Shown piece after piece: positions 1 to 9,051 of a DNA stretch of 64,000 bases. Both the position numbers and the translations under genes were made by a program. Numbering within the stretch: position 1 is the stretch's first letter; each line of letters begins with the position of its first letter. The notes below the pieces were generated by a model, which was not told where the DNA came from, ran no database searches, and saw only the letters and a program-made list of their open reading frames with translations. This stretch comes from Paraflavitalea soli (GTDB lineage Bacteria > Bacteroidota > Bacteroidia > Chitinophagales > Chitinophagaceae): NCBI RefSeq assembly GCF_003555545.1, contig NZ_CP032157.1, positions 5,274,546 through 5,338,545 of the forward strand, written 5' to 3'.

Positions 1-619
1 CGCCGGCGAGGTATTTGAAGGTAATACCTCCTTTGAGAAAGTGTTTGTCTTTATCGATGAGCACCTGTCCTACGCTGGCGCCAAATTCGGTCCAGGCATT
101 CATATTGACGAACATATTCTTAGCAGAAGTGATGGTGTAAGGAAGACCAGCCTCACTGTTGTAGCCATCTACGACCTGCTGCAGCAAGGTGCCATCAATC
201 TCCTCTACATTGGCCATCACGCGGCTACGGGTGGTAATAGCGATGGCTGTTTTTTTGGTGGCATTGAACATGAAGGAAGGGCCTATCAGGTTAGCGCTCA
301 TGAGGCCGCTGGTAGGGCCGGCATTTCTGCCATAAAGCTGGTTTTCCAGGCTGTCGGCGTTGAAAGACTCACTGAGGTTTTTCAGCTTGAAGGAAGCCTG
401 GTTATTGCCACCCAGGGCGCTCACGGAGATCAGGTTCACATCCCAGCGATAGCGGCTATCGGCAATATTGGCGGGATTGAAGAAAACGCTGTTTACGCCG
501 GTATAATTACCGGTACGATAGCCAGTATAATCCTGGGAAAAAGTAATAAATGAACTACACAGCAGGGAGGGTAGGATCATTTTACGCAATAGAAACTGAC
601 CGTTTAATTGCTTAAACAT
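1..619 (-). CDS. Outer-membrane protein, DUF5723-like, N-terminal part
   Basis: The minus-strand reading frame is open from an ATG at 617-619 to the left edge of the window, giving 206 codons with the C-terminus missing. The N-terminus ([13 protein letters not shown], then a hydrophobic [14 protein letters not shown]) looks like a Sec signal peptide. After it come [20 protein letters not shown] and further text rich in N, G and aromatic residues, resembling DUF5723/PorP-like predicted beta-barrels of Bacteroidota in which an early NPA motif (here [12 protein letters not shown]) is typical. The role is unknown; an outer-membrane location is inferred from the family resemblance. It is transcribed divergently from trmD. 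Confidence 0.7.
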   Translation of the reverse strand, partial: MFKQLNGQFLLRKMILPSLLCSSFITFSQDYTGYRTGNYTGVNSVFFNPANIADSRYRWDVNLISVSALGGNNQASFKLKNLSESFNADSLENQLYGRNAGPTSGLMSANLIGPSFMFNATKKTAIAITTRSRVMANVEEIDGTLLQQVVDGYNSEAGLPYTITSAKNMFVNMNAWTEFGASVGQVLIDKDKHFLKGGITFKYLAG

Positions 620-765
620 GCGGTATAGAGGGTTTAGGGGTTAAATGGTCACTGATCAAATTGATACACTACGCTTTAAACGTAAAAGCACGCATTATAT
701 TTGATGACCCTGGGCAGGAAATTTCGGGTAGGCGGTTTCCGGTTGCTCTTATTTATCTTTGTGCC

Positions 766-1443
766 ATGCGCATTGATATTATCTCGGTTTTACCGGAATT
801 ATTGGAAAGCCCGCTCAATCATTCTATTATGAAACGTGCGAAAGACAAGGGGCTGCTGGAGATCCATATTCATCACCTGCGGCAATGGGCGGTCAATGAG
901 TATGGGCAGGTGGATGACTACCAGTATGGAGGGGGCGCGGGTATGGTGATGATGCCGGAACCGCTGGCCAATGCTATTGAAGCATTGTCGAAAGATGTGG
1001 GCTATGATGAAATTATCTATATGACGCCAGACGGGGAAGATTTTAGCCAGGGGATGGCCAACCAGTTTTCGATGAAAGAAAGGCTGTTGATTATCTGTGG
1101 TCATTATAAAGGGATAGACCAGCGGATACGGGATCATTTTGTGACGAGGGAAGTATCGATCGGCAATTATGTATTGAGTGGTGGTGAACTGGCAGCTGCT
1201 GTAGTGGTGGACGCTATAGGCAGGTTGTTGCCGGGGGTATTGAACAATGAAACCTCGGCTCTTTTCGACTCGTTCCAGGACAATTTACTGGCCCCACCGG
1301 TATACACGCGCCCGGCGGACTTCCGGGGCTGGAAAGTACCGGATATACTACTGAGCGGTGATCTGAAAAAGATCGAGGAATGGCGCTATGAACAGGCTGT
1401 ACAACGCACTACGGAAAGAAAACCTGACCTCCTTAAAGATTAG
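766..1443 (+). CDS. trmD: tRNA (guanine-37-N1)-methyltransferase TrmD
   Basis: TrmD methylates N1 of guanine 37 in tRNAs with G36G37, which prevents +1 frameshifting; it uses S-adenosylmethionine bound in a trefoil knot. The 225-residue product has the family landmarks: [16 protein letters not shown] around residues 51-66, [11 protein letters not shown] around 111-121 and [11 protein letters not shown] around 131-141 (the knot), then the [16 protein letters not shown] segment around 168-183. The frame is open from an ATG at 661, but the ATG at 766 gives the canonical [11 protein letters not shown] start and normal family length, so I use it. A strong inverted repeat overlaps the stop codon. 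The gene stands alone, not in the rpsP-rimM-trmD-rplS operon known from other bacteria. Confidence 0.95.
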   Translation: MRIDIISVLPELLESPLNHSIMKRAKDKGLLEIHIHHLRQWAVNEYGQVDDYQYGGGAGMVMMPEPLANAIEALSKDVGYDEIIYMTPDGEDFSQGMANQFSMKERLLIICGHYKGIDQRIRDHFVTREVSIGNYVLSGGELAAAVVVDAIGRLLPGVLNNETSALFDSFQDNLLAPPVYTRPADFRGWKVPDILLSGDLKKIEEWRYEQAVQRTTERKPDLLKD

Positions 1444-1451
1444 GAGGTCAG
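1424..1451. terminator. Hairpin overlapping the trmD stop codon
   Basis: A perfect 10-bp inverted repeat (CTGACCTCCT / AGGAGGTCAG) with an 8-nt loop spans the trmD stop codon. On the minus strand it is followed by GTTTTCTTT, so it would serve a leftward transcript better than trmD itself. Confidence 0.6.
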
Positions 1452-1463
1452 TACATCCATTTA

Positions 1464-1541
1464 CTACCAGGATGCAATCAGATATACCAGCGCATAAAAT
1501 ACCAATTGCATAAGGAGGTTGACGAGGATTGTTTTTTTCAT
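1464..1541 (-). CDS. Possible 25-residue hydrophobic peptide
   Basis: A short minus-strand frame begins MKKTILVNLL and ends LIASW followed by two consecutive stop codons (TAG TAA). Two lysines followed by about 20 hydrophobic residues look like a single membrane helix. The hairpin at 1424-1451 lies directly downstream with a T-rich tail in this orientation, which supports a short transcript. There is no recognised family. It could be a small membrane protein or a toxin-like peptide, or chance; translation is not shown by the sequence. Confidence 0.3.
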   Translation of the reverse strand: MKKTILVNLLMQLVFYALVYLIASW

Positions 1542-1832
1542 AGAGGTGGATTTTGGCTGCTGCTATAAATGCACGCTTCATGCCAAAAGCTTCTTATCCA
1601 CATCGCAAAACTACCTCCCTTGTTCCGCGACATCTACGAATGCATTCTATAAGATGGCTACTCATATAGTTACACTTCTCTAATTAGCAGCATACCAAAA
1701 GATTTTCAAACCTATGGCAAGACGGGATCAAATTGCAACCAGGGCCGACAAAAACACCGCTGCTGCGACTCTCCGCCGCAAAAAGCCGCAACCCAACATC
1801 CTTGCTCAATATGTGATGACCTTTGTTGGGGC

Positions 1833-1860
1833 AAAAAAAAGTCCGGATAGAAATCCAGAC
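1833..1860 (-). terminator. Rho-independent terminator for the GH31 transcript
   Basis: On the minus strand an 8-bp stem (GTCTGGAT / ATCCGGAC, one G-T pair) with a 4-nt loop is followed directly by eight T residues. It lies about 190 bp beyond the GH31 stop codon, so the gene would have a fairly long 3' untranslated region. Confidence 0.7.
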
Positions 1861-2049
1861 GATTTATAATCCAATATCCTATGAAAAACCGGGTAGCTTA
1901 AGGCAAATGGTGTACCAAGTCGTTTTAACCTAAAAAAGGTCAAATTCGGATACCCGGTTACGGTATTTTGATGATTTACCTCCGCATTTCATTTTTTTAC
2001 TCTTCAAATTGCGGTAAGCAACTCCACAATAATATATTATTTGTTTTGC

Positions 2050-4518
2050 CTATCTAACAAGCAATACCTGGGTAGGCTTGCCATTAAACTCCACGACTGC
2101 AGACGCAAACTTTCCATTGGCCAGGCTGATGGGCTTGATGGTTTTGGCGGCTGCTGCGGGTTTACCATTCACACTAATGGTGGTAAAACTGGCGGAGGCA
2201 GGCACCAGTATGGTGAACTTTCTAACCTGCTTGCGCTTATAGAGGGCTTCATTGTTGGTTTTAATATCAATCGATATAGAAGTACCCTGTGTAGCAGCGG
2301 TGAAAGTGATGAGCTCATAATCGGCTTTCTCGAGGGTCCTGGTGCTGGTACCATCATCATCGTAGAATACATAGGAGGAGGCGCCTTCACCCGGATAATA
2401 CAGGAGGCTGATGTCTTTTGAATTGTAGGTTTCAACGGACTTTATGGAATCGGCCTGCCACAGGGGAATGAACGCGCCGGCCTTTACATACAAGGGGATC
2501 TGTTTGATATCAACAGGCTGATTGAGCCATTGCTTTCCATTGACGAGGTTGTTGTCATAGAAGTTGTACCACTTACCTTCGGGCAGGTAGATGGACCGGG
2601 CAGTAGCTCCCTGGCTGGTAACGGGGGCTACCAGGAGGTTGTCGCCCCAATAATATTCGTCTTCGGCTTTGAAAGCATCGGCATCGGCAAAGCTGTAATA
2701 ATACAGGGGGCGCATGAGTGGTTTACCCAGCACGGCCTGTTCATAGGTTAGGGTGTAGTTGTAAGGAAGCAACTGGTAACGGAGATTAATATAGTTGCGC
2801 ACAATTGACCTGGTAGGCTCTTCCCATAAAGCGGGTTCGGAGGGAATGCTCTTCACGGCTTTATCATAGTCTTCGAGGGCTGTGCCATGGGGACGGAAGA
2901 CGGGGGTAAAAGCAGCGAATTGCAACCAGCGGGTATACAACTCTGCATCGGCCTGGTCGGCGGCGGCAAAACCACCTGCATCTGCATGCACATAGGGCAG
3001 GCCGCTGGCACTCATACCCAGCAGTACGGGGAATTGGGATTTAAGACCGCTCCAGCTACGGGCCACATCACCGGTCCAGGGGAAAACGCTGTAGCGCTGG
3101 CTGCCTGCAAACCCGGCCCTGTTGAGGTGGAATAAGCGGGTACCAGCAAAATCATCACGGTATTTCTCAAACAACATTTTACTCCAATAGTGGCCATATA
3201 TGTTGTGCACTTCATCGGCGCCCATGAGCCTGCTCACTCCATAATCCTTGAGGTTGTGCATCACTCCGGCAGGGTGTTTCTCGGGCTCACCCAGGTCGGA
3301 CCACCAGCCGGCTACGCCGTTGGCTGACACTTGCTTTTTATAGTACTTCCATATCCAATCCTGGGCAGGCTTGCGGAATACATCGAGCAAACCGCCATTG
3401 CCAAAATAGAGCTCTGAAAAATTGTATGGCTTGCCGGCGGCATCAGTGGCCAGGAAAGGGGTAGCTTCGGTAAATGTCTTAGATGAGTTGAGGATAAAAG
3501 GTTCGGTAATCAGTACGGTCTTCAGGTTGTCTTTTACCTTGAAGTTTTCGATCATTAATTTGGGATTGGGCCATTTGGTGGTATTGGCCCAATCGAGGTT
3601 TCCCAATGTGCCTTTGATATCATCGCCAAACCAAAACAGGTCGAAGATAAGGCCATCCATGGGGAATTTATCATTTCTCATTTTCTTTACTACCTGCTGT
3701 ACCTGTTCTTCACTGCGGTAGCCAAAGCGGGATACAAAGTTGCCCAGGGCCCAGCGTGGCGGCAGTGGCTGGCGGCCGGTGATGGCGGTATAGTTGTTGA
3801 GCATTTCATCGATGTTCTTTCCAAAGACAACATAGAAGGTAAGTTCTCCGCTGGCAAATCCGGCTTCGAGGACATTCTTATCGGTAAGGCCAATGTCAAA
3901 ATACCCTTTGGAAGGATTGTCAAAAAACAAGGCATAGCCATTGGAAGAAATAAGCATGGGCACGGAGAAGTTGAGGTTATCGGCCCCCAGTCCGTAACCA
4001 TATGCGGCTACATTATAGAGGTTGAAGCGGTATCCGCGCCTGTCCATGGGAAGGGCACGCTCGCCGCCCCCGAAGAATTTTTCCTGGTCGGTAAGCTGGA
4101 AACGAAATCCATTGTTATCGCCCTGTGTAAAAAAGGAAGCTGATTTTACTTTTACTTCTTTACCGGATTTGAAATAGAGTTTATCTTTCTGTATCACGAT
4201 GCTGGTATTGTTTTCCAGCTCTACGGTTTGTGAGATGGCTGCGGTTATTTTGGTAGTAAGGGGCTGGGCTTTGGCAATGACAGCATCGGACACCTGTTCA
4301 CCCCGGGTATACCCTGCGGGCCGGTAGGTAGCTTTGATGGCCGGAAAGGAATAGGATTGAAAGGTCCACTCGCCCTCTTTTGCCTTGTACACAATTTCAT
4401 CTGCTTTACCATTGAAGGGATCTTTTCCCACTGTATTGACGATGACTTTTTGGGCCTGGATGCTGGTGAACAGGAAAAAGAGAAAAAGGGCGACCGTGGT
4501 TTTCAGCATGATTTGCAT
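2050..4518 (-). CDS. Secreted glycoside hydrolase family 31 enzyme
   Basis: An 822-residue GH31 protein; the family cleaves or transfers alpha-linked glucose or xylose from oligosaccharides. A signal peptide (MLKTTVALFLFFLFTSIQAQ) predicts export to the periplasm. The order is the GH31 N-terminal beta-sandwich, the (beta/alpha)8 barrel starting near LPPRWALGNF (residue about 253), and a C-terminal DUF5110-like beta domain. The nucleophile is probably Asp408 in WWSDLGEPE, and the acid/base Asp484 in FPWTGDVARSW. The substrate cannot be read from the sequence; relatives include alpha-glucosidases and 4-alpha-glucosyltransferases. It is transcribed separately from the next gene, with a terminator on each side. 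Of the two nearby ATGs (4518 and 4509), either would give the same signal peptide. Confidence 0.92.
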   Translation of the reverse strand: MQIMLKTTVALFLFFLFTSIQAQKVIVNTVGKDPFNGKADEIVYKAKEGEWTFQSYSFPAIKATYRPAGYTRGEQVSDAVIAKAQPLTTKITAAISQTVELENNTSIVIQKDKLYFKSGKEVKVKSASFFTQGDNNGFRFQLTDQEKFFGGGERALPMDRRGYRFNLYNVAAYGYGLGADNLNFSVPMLISSNGYALFFDNPSKGYFDIGLTDKNVLEAGFASGELTFYVVFGKNIDEMLNNYTAITGRQPLPPRWALGNFVSRFGYRSEEQVQQVVKKMRNDKFPMDGLIFDLFWFGDDIKGTLGNLDWANTTKWPNPKLMIENFKVKDNLKTVLITEPFILNSSKTFTEATPFLATDAAGKPYNFSELYFGNGGLLDVFRKPAQDWIWKYYKKQVSANGVAGWWSDLGEPEKHPAGVMHNLKDYGVSRLMGADEVHNIYGHYWSKMLFEKYRDDFAGTRLFHLNRAGFAGSQRYSVFPWTGDVARSWSGLKSQFPVLLGMSASGLPYVHADAGGFAAADQADAELYTRWLQFAAFTPVFRPHGTALEDYDKAVKSIPSEPALWEEPTRSIVRNYINLRYQLLPYNYTLTYEQAVLGKPLMRPLYYYSFADADAFKAEDEYYWGDNLLVAPVTSQGATARSIYLPEGKWYNFYDNNLVNGKQWLNQPVDIKQIPLYVKAGAFIPLWQADSIKSVETYNSKDISLLYYPGEGASSYVFYDDDGTSTRTLEKADYELITFTAATQGTSISIDIKTNNEALYKRKQVRKFTILVPASASFTTISVNGKPAAAAKTIKPISLANGKFASAVVEFNGKPTQVLLVR

Positions 4519-4539
4519 TTGGGATCAATATATAAAAAC

Positions 4540-4574
4540 AAAGGGTGCCGTCAAAAAAATTGGCGGCACCCTTT
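4540..4574 (-). terminator. Rho-independent terminator
   Basis: An 11-bp perfect inverted repeat (AAAGGGTGCCG / CGGCACCCTTT) with a 13-nt loop ends the leftward transcript of the LolA-like gene. A T-rich tail follows on the minus strand. It also separates that gene from the GH31 gene. Confidence 0.85.
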
Positions 4575-4595
4575 TGTTAAAGTCAGTGAAGGTGA

Positions 4596-5321
4596 TTAAG
4601 GCTTCTCGAATATCTTAGGATCTATTTCTTTGTTGATCTCTACTTTCTTAACGGTGACGTTAAGGATCATTCCACCGGGAAATTCAATAGCATAGGACCA
4701 GGGTGTTACAAAACCGAAATCGGTTTTTCTATAATCTGAAAAGTTGATCCCCTGCTCTACTTCCTGGCCACCCATATTTACTTTAGCCACTGTTCTTACG
4801 ATCTGCCAGGTGGCAGGGTCAATATAATGAACAAAGTGTGCGCCTTCCCTGGTTGTTACCAACAGTTTCCAGGCTTTTACGCCATTTACAGTCTCCTGGC
4901 CGGCGAACTCTACTTTGTTGCCTGCGGCAGCATAATTATACAAAGATCCACCGGCGGATAACTGGGCCTTGCCGGCATTCACCTGTTCTTCGGGCATTGC
5001 TTCGGCGGTAGTTTGCCCGGCCAGGGGATTAATGGCCCAGCCGCCTTTGTCGGCAGTAACGCAGTTGATGATCTTCTGACCATTGTAATTAACTTCTCCC
5101 AGGGAGGCTTTGCCAAATAAAACGGTGGTAACAGAGGGGGCCGCGGTGCCCATGATGTCCATGTCGGATTCTACATACATGGACTTCATAGCATTGATCT
5201 TGTCCTTTCCGCCAATGGCGTTGATGTGGTTATTTACTATTTCGTCGACGGTTTGTGCTTTTACAGCCAGGTTTGCGGTGAGGGCTGCCAAGGCCAAAAG
5301 GGATATACGCAGGAACTTCAT
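4596..5321 (-). CDS. Secreted LolA-like (outer-membrane lipoprotein-sorting-type) protein
   Basis: This 241-residue product has a clear signal peptide (MKFLRISLLALAALTANLAVKA) and then TVDEIVNNHINAIGGKDKI, the opening typical of a widespread Bacteroidota family annotated as outer membrane lipoprotein-sorting protein. These proteins share the half-barrel fold of LolA/LolB, and most have no proven role in lipoprotein sorting. The C-terminal part (YRKTDFGFVTPWSYAIEF then VKKVEINKEIDPKIFEKP) matches the typical ending of the family. A monocistronic transcript is likely, with its own terminator downstream. A periplasmic location is inferred; the substrate is unknown. Confidence 0.75.
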   Translation of the reverse strand: MKFLRISLLALAALTANLAVKAQTVDEIVNNHINAIGGKDKINAMKSMYVESDMDIMGTAAPSVTTVLFGKASLGEVNYNGQKIINCVTADKGGWAINPLAGQTTAEAMPEEQVNAGKAQLSAGGSLYNYAAAGNKVEFAGQETVNGVKAWKLLVTTREGAHFVHYIDPATWQIVRTVAKVNMGGQEVEQGINFSDYRKTDFGFVTPWSYAIEFPGGMILNVTVKKVEINKEIDPKIFEKP

Positions 5322-5435
5322 GGTATTTATTTTTAAGTTGATGTTGCAATGTTAGACGTAAAAAGGTGGAGAATATTACAAATGACAGAAAAAAATGATA
5401 ATGGCGCTATATTTACCAATAAACCAGCATTTTTC

Positions 5436-7103
5436 ATGGCAAGTTTTACGATAACCGGTTACCTGGCGGATGTATGGCAAAAGAAAATCTATCCGGCCAG
5501 GATTACTGTAGAACAGGGAATTATCCAATCTATCGAACGGATGGCAGAAGGGGCTGGGGTGGCTGAACAATATATATTGCCGGGCTTCATTGATAGTCAC
5601 GTACATATTGAAAGCTCGATGCTGGTACCGGCGGAATTTGCCCGGCTGGCGGTGGTACATGGAACGGTAGCTACGGTGAGTGATCCGCATGAGATTGCCA
5701 ATGTGTGCGGCCTGGCAGGGGTGGAATACATGATCGCGCATGGCAAAACAACTCCCTTTAAATTTTATTTCGGCGCGCCCAGTTGTGTACCGGCCACCAC
5801 TTTTGAAACGGCGGGGGCTAGGCTGACGGTGCAAGAGGTAGAAACCCTGTTGCAAAAAGAGGAGATTAAATACCTGAGTGAGATGATGAACTTTCCGGGT
5901 GTCTTATTTAAAGACCGGGATGTAATGGCTAAAATAGACGCCGCCAAACGGCTGGGAAAACCGGTGGACGGGCATGCTCCCGGACTGCGGGGTGAACAGG
6001 CCAAGCAATACATCGATGCGGGTATTTCCACGGACCATGAATGTTTTACGGAGGCAGAAGCGCTGGATAAACTGCACTATGGCATGAAGATCCTGATCAG
6101 GGAAGGCAGTGCGGCCAAAAACTTTGAGGCGCTGATCGGGCTGCTGCATGAGCATCCCAACAGCATCATGTTCTGCAGCGACGATAAACACCCGGACAGC
6201 CTGGTAGAAGGTCATATCGATCAACTTTGCGCCCGGGCAGTAGCCAAGGGCATTGACCTCTTTAAAGTATTGCAGGCGGCCTGTGTAAACCCGGTGCTGC
6301 ACTACAAACTGGAGGTGGGTTTGCTGCGGGTGGGCGATCGGGCGGATTTCATCGTGGTGAAGGATGTAAAGCAGTTCACGGTACTAGGGACTTATATTGA
6401 TGGGGAAAACGTGAGAAGAGAGAATACAGCATACAGAATACAGGATACAGAATACGGCAAACGGCCGGAGCCGATCAATAATTTTAATTGTGCGCCGGTG
6501 AAGGCGGAAGACTTTGCAGTGGCTTATACGGGGCAGGAAACGGTACCGGTGATCGAGGCGCTGGACGGCCAGCTGATCACGAACCGCATTGACCTGCCGG
6601 CAGGCTGGCTGCTGGATGAAGACGTGCAGGAGCTGGTAAGCAATACGGATAAGGATGTATTAAAGATGGTGGTGGTGAACCGGTATCACCCGGCCAAACC
6701 ATCGATAGCGTTTATCAGGAACTTTGGACTGAAAGAAGGCGCGCTGGCCTCTTCGGTAGCGCATGACTCTCACAATATTGTAGGGGTAGGGACGGACGAT
6801 GACAGCCTGGCCCGGGCGATCAACCTGGTAATAGGCAGGCAGGGAGGGGTAAGTTGCTGTGGTGGCGGGGAAGCAAATACAGATGAGTTGATCATTCCAT
6901 TACCGGTTGCCGGCCTGATGAGTGATGAAGATGGCTATGCAATAGCGAAAGCCTATACGGCCATCGACAGCATGGCGAAGGCATTGGGCTCAGGTTTATC
7001 GGCGCCTTTCATGACGCTTTCCTTTATGGCGCTGTTGGTAATACCGCATCTGAAGTTGAGTGACCAGGGATTATTTGACGGGGATCAATTTAAATTAATA
7101 TAG
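5436..7103 (+). CDS. ade: Adenine deaminase
   Basis: The enzyme converts adenine to hypoxanthine and ammonia in purine salvage. The product of 555 residues is an amidohydrolase-superfamily Ade: the metal-binding GFIDSHVHIESSM near residue 50, then SDPHEIAN, DGHAPGL, TDHE and FCSDDKHPD, and the C-terminal Ade-specific SSVAHDSHNIVGVGTDDDSL and GGVSCCGGGEANTDE. The frame is also open upstream from ATGs at 5349 and 5382, but those would add unrelated residues, so the ATG at 5436 (MASFTITGYLADV) is preferred. Between the two main domains sits an in-frame low-complexity insertion (RRENTAYRIQDTEYGKR) encoded by a degenerate 7-mer repeat. A terminator overlaps the stop codon. Confidence 0.93.
   Translation: MASFTITGYLADVWQKKIYPARITVEQGIIQSIERMAEGAGVAEQYILPGFIDSHVHIESSMLVPAEFARLAVVHGTVATVSDPHEIANVCGLAGVEYMIAHGKTTPFKFYFGAPSCVPATTFETAGARLTVQEVETLLQKEEIKYLSEMMNFPGVLFKDRDVMAKIDAAKRLGKPVDGHAPGLRGEQAKQYIDAGISTDHECFTEAEALDKLHYGMKILIREGSAAKNFEALIGLLHEHPNSIMFCSDDKHPDSLVEGHIDQLCARAVAKGIDLFKVLQAACVNPVLHYKLEVGLLRVGDRADFIVVKDVKQFTVLGTYIDGENVRRENTAYRIQDTEYGKRPEPINNFNCAPVKAEDFAVAYTGQETVPVIEALDGQLITNRIDLPAGWLLDEDVQELVSNTDKDVLKMVVVNRYHPAKPSIAFIRNFGLKEGALASSVAHDSHNIVGVGTDDDSLARAINLVIGRQGGVSCCGGGEANTDELIIPLPVAGLMSDEDGYAIAKAYTAIDSMAKALGSGLSAPFMTLSFMALLVIPHLKLSDQGLFDGDQFKLI
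6418..6457 (+). repeat. Degenerate 7-bp tandem repeat inside ade
   Basis: About five imperfect units of the form (n)ATACAG(A) follow each other in frame within ade. They encode ENTAYRIQDTEYG, in a linker between the catalytic and C-terminal domains. Confidence 0.75.
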
Positions 7104-7123
7104 GACCCCAGGGTCCTTTTTTT
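7103..7123 (+). terminator. Rho-independent terminator of ade
   Basis: A GGACC / GGTCC stem with a 4-nt loop, followed by seven T residues, begins at the last base of the ade stop codon. Confidence 0.8.
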
Positions 7124-7413
7124 ATGGGCTGCTGCTGCGCGCTATGCGCGGCCGGCGTAGTGTACCGCTTTAGGAGGACAAAATTGGTAGACTAATTACA
7201 CGCAACTGGGTATTTTTTGTATTGAATGACGGGTGTATTCACGGTTCTTAGTACAGAAAATCACTTAGGCTATCAAAATCCCTTTTATTGACATTTATAA
7301 TCAGCATTCTTTTTATATCTTTAGTAACAGTTACGGCTATCTAAAATAGTCACCCTACCATTTCCAATACAATACCTCTGAATAATTGACGTACAGTCCA
7401 CCCTTGTCAATTA
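7124..7413. other. Intergenic region upstream of the Crp-type regulator
   Basis: No gene is seen. A short GC-rich self-complementary stretch (GCGCGCTATGCGCGGCCGGCG, around 7136-7157) follows the ade terminator; the rest is AT-rich and should contain the promoter for the regulator at 7414. A single half of the sulfur palindrome (GGTAGACTAAT near 7187) occurs here without its partner half, so I do not call it a site. Confidence 0.5.
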
Positions 7414-8082
7414 ATGCCTGTTTGTGAACCCCCGACTAAACCCGAAACTCATAGTATGTCTTTTAACCATCAGCCCACCGGTGAGCCAGGCTCTACTACC
7501 CTGACGGAATCGCCCCTGGTAACTTTTGCCCATGCTGTTCATCCTATCAGTGCAGCAGCAAGAGACTATGCCAACAGAAAAAGCTTTCCTTACCGTGTTA
7601 AAAAAGGGGAATTCCTGGTAAGATCGGGAGAGCTTTGCCCTTACATTTATTTTATTCAGAAAGGGATCCTGCGGGGATATGTACAGGACAGCAAAAAAGA
7701 AATTACTACCTGGATCACGGCAGAAAATGAGCTGGCTACTTCTATTACGAGTTTTCACGCACAGCAAAAATCATTTGAGAATATCCAGGCTATTGAAGAA
7801 AGTGAACTGACGGCGCTTCATTATGACGACCTTCAATATTTATATACGCATCACCCGGAAGTGAATATAACAGGGCGGAAACTCCTGGAAAAATATTACC
7901 GGGATGCGGAAGAACGCGCCTATATCGCCCGCCTTACAGAAGCTACTTCGAAATACCAGCGTTTTATTGCTACGAAAAGCTTTATGCTGAACCGGGTGCC
8001 ATTGAAATTTATAGCCTCGTACCTGGGCATGACGCTGGAAACGCTGAGCCGGATCAGGAGCAAGTTATCACACGCGAAATGA
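7414..8082 (+). CDS. Crp/Fnr-family transcriptional regulator
   Basis: The product of 222 residues has a cyclic-nucleotide-binding-like beta-roll (VKKGEFLVRSGELCPYIYFIQKGILRGYV around residues 62-91) and a C-terminal winged helix ending FIASYLGMTLETLSRIRSKL, the recognition helix of the Bacteroidota Crp group. Residues for cAMP binding are not evident, as is common in this group, so the ligand is unknown. A second in-frame ATG at 7456 (MSFNHQPTG) may be the true start; the first 14 residues are low-information. It stands alone, with no obvious target adjacent. The domain architecture is directly visible; regulatory targets are not. Confidence 0.85.
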   Translation: MPVCEPPTKPETHSMSFNHQPTGEPGSTTLTESPLVTFAHAVHPISAAARDYANRKSFPYRVKKGEFLVRSGELCPYIYFIQKGILRGYVQDSKKEITTWITAENELATSITSFHAQQKSFENIQAIEESELTALHYDDLQYLYTHHPEVNITGRKLLEKYYRDAEERAYIARLTEATSKYQRFIATKSFMLNRVPLKFIASYLGMTLETLSRIRSKLSHAK

Positions 8083-8186
8083 GGTCGGCAACCGGCAATT
8101 TTACCTGCTGATAACTGTGGCTGGATAGATTCCCCGACAAAAAACCTGCTTTCACCGGAAATATGCCTTTAATGGCCCTGGTGGTC

Positions 8187-8217
8187 TTGTGCCGGATAGG
8201 GTACTGCTTTAGTTTTG
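8187..8217 (+). promoter_or_regulatory. Bacteroidota-type promoter of the LiaF-like gene
   Basis: A TTG at 8187-8189, 20 nt of spacer, and TAGTTTTG at 8210-8217 match the -33/-7 consensus (TTG ... TAnnTTTG) of Bacteroidota housekeeping promoters. The start codon follows 17 nt later. Confidence 0.6.
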
Positions 8218-8233
8218 TGTAAAATTAAAGGGT

Positions 8234-9013
8234 ATGCAACAGCAGGATTACCAGGACCAGCAGCAAACGGACAACCGCCCGCGGCGTCCTAAACGAAACA
8301 ATGCTTTAGTGGGCTTCCTGCTGCTGATAGCAGGCGCAGTACTATTGATACGGCAGGTGGAAGCGGACCTGATACCACACTGGCTGTTTACCTGGCCGAT
8401 GATACTGATCGTAGTAGGATTTTTTGTGGGTATACAAACGAGGTTCCGGGATATTGGCTGGGTGATCCTGATGGGCGTCGGCGCCTTTTTCCTCGCAGAC
8501 AATGCCTTCCCTGATTCGGATGCCGGACGTTTTGTAATACCTACGGTGGTGTGCGGCGTAGGACTTATCCTGCTGCTGTCGCCCAACAGAAAAAGGTGGC
8601 GCCGCAACAAAGGAGGTTATGAACCTGAAACGGCTTTCTATTACAAGGATGCTGATGAAGAACGGGGCAACGGGGAATCGGATAAGATGGAAGTAGTGTC
8701 GATATTCGGCAATGTAAAAAAAGTAATTTACTCGAAAGACTTTAAAGGGGGGGAAGTAGTATCCGTTTTTGGCGGCGCAGAGGTAAACCTTAGCCAGGCG
8801 GATTTTAAAGGCCCCATCGTATTAGAGATCGTACAAGTATTTGGCGGCACGAAACTCATTGTGCCGCCGCATTGGGTGATCCGCTCGGAAGCGGTAGCCA
8901 TCTTCGGCGGCATTGAAGACAAACGGCCCCCTCAATCGATTACCTCCCCGGATAAAGTATTGGTGATACGCGGTACGGCGCTTTTTGCCGGCATAGAGAT
9001 CAAGAGTTATTAA
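8234..9013 (+). CDS. LiaF-like membrane protein (DUF5668 + LiaF C-terminal domain)
   Basis: The product of 259 residues has a charged, Gln-rich N-terminus (QQQDYQDQQQTDNRPRRPKRN), four hydrophobic helices between about residues 26 and 118 (starting ALVGFLLLIAGAVLLI), a charged linker, and a C-terminal beta-rich domain with repeats of the type VSIFGNVKK, VSVFGGAEV, VQVFGGTKL and VAIFGGIED. This repeated FGG pattern is the right-handed beta-helix of the LiaF C-terminal domain. In Firmicutes LiaF restrains the LiaRS envelope-stress system; in Bacteroidota such genes often sit near LytS/LytTR pairs, as here (the pair begins at 9503). A sensory or modulatory role is inferred from this context only. 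Confidence 0.8.
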   Translation: MQQQDYQDQQQTDNRPRRPKRNNALVGFLLLIAGAVLLIRQVEADLIPHWLFTWPMILIVVGFFVGIQTRFRDIGWVILMGVGAFFLADNAFPDSDAGRFVIPTVVCGVGLILLLSPNRKRWRRNKGGYEPETAFYYKDADEERGNGESDKMEVVSIFGNVKKVIYSKDFKGGEVVSVFGGAEVNLSQADFKGPIVLEIVQVFGGTKLIVPPHWVIRSEAVAIFGGIEDKRPPQSITSPDKVLVIRGTALFAGIEIKSY

Positions 9014-9051
9014 ACTGCTATTATTTTACACTCCTTCAAAATCATGATGCT

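Larger units (their letters stand above)
1444..2049. other. Intergenic region between trmD and the GH31 gene
   Basis: About 600 bp that hold no recognisable gene other than the 25-codon frame at 1464-1541. The right half contains the rho-independent terminator at 1833-1860 for the leftward GH31 transcript. The rest is unremarkable AT-rich sequence. Confidence 0.6.

Noticed and set aside
661-765. N-terminal extension of TrmD from the ATG at 661
   Set aside because: TrmD proteins begin with the MRIDIISxLPE segment; the 35 extra residues are not family-like and the spacing suggests untranslated leader.
1714-1869. 51-codon plus-strand frame beginning MARRDQIATRADKN between trmD and the GH31 gene
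   Set aside because: It overlaps the terminator of the opposite-strand GH31 transcript (1833-1860), and it has no recognisable domain, signal or neighbour.
7187-7197. Possible fifth sulfur palindrome (GGTAGACTAAT)
   Set aside because: Only one half is present; the expected TCTA 9 nt to the left is missing.
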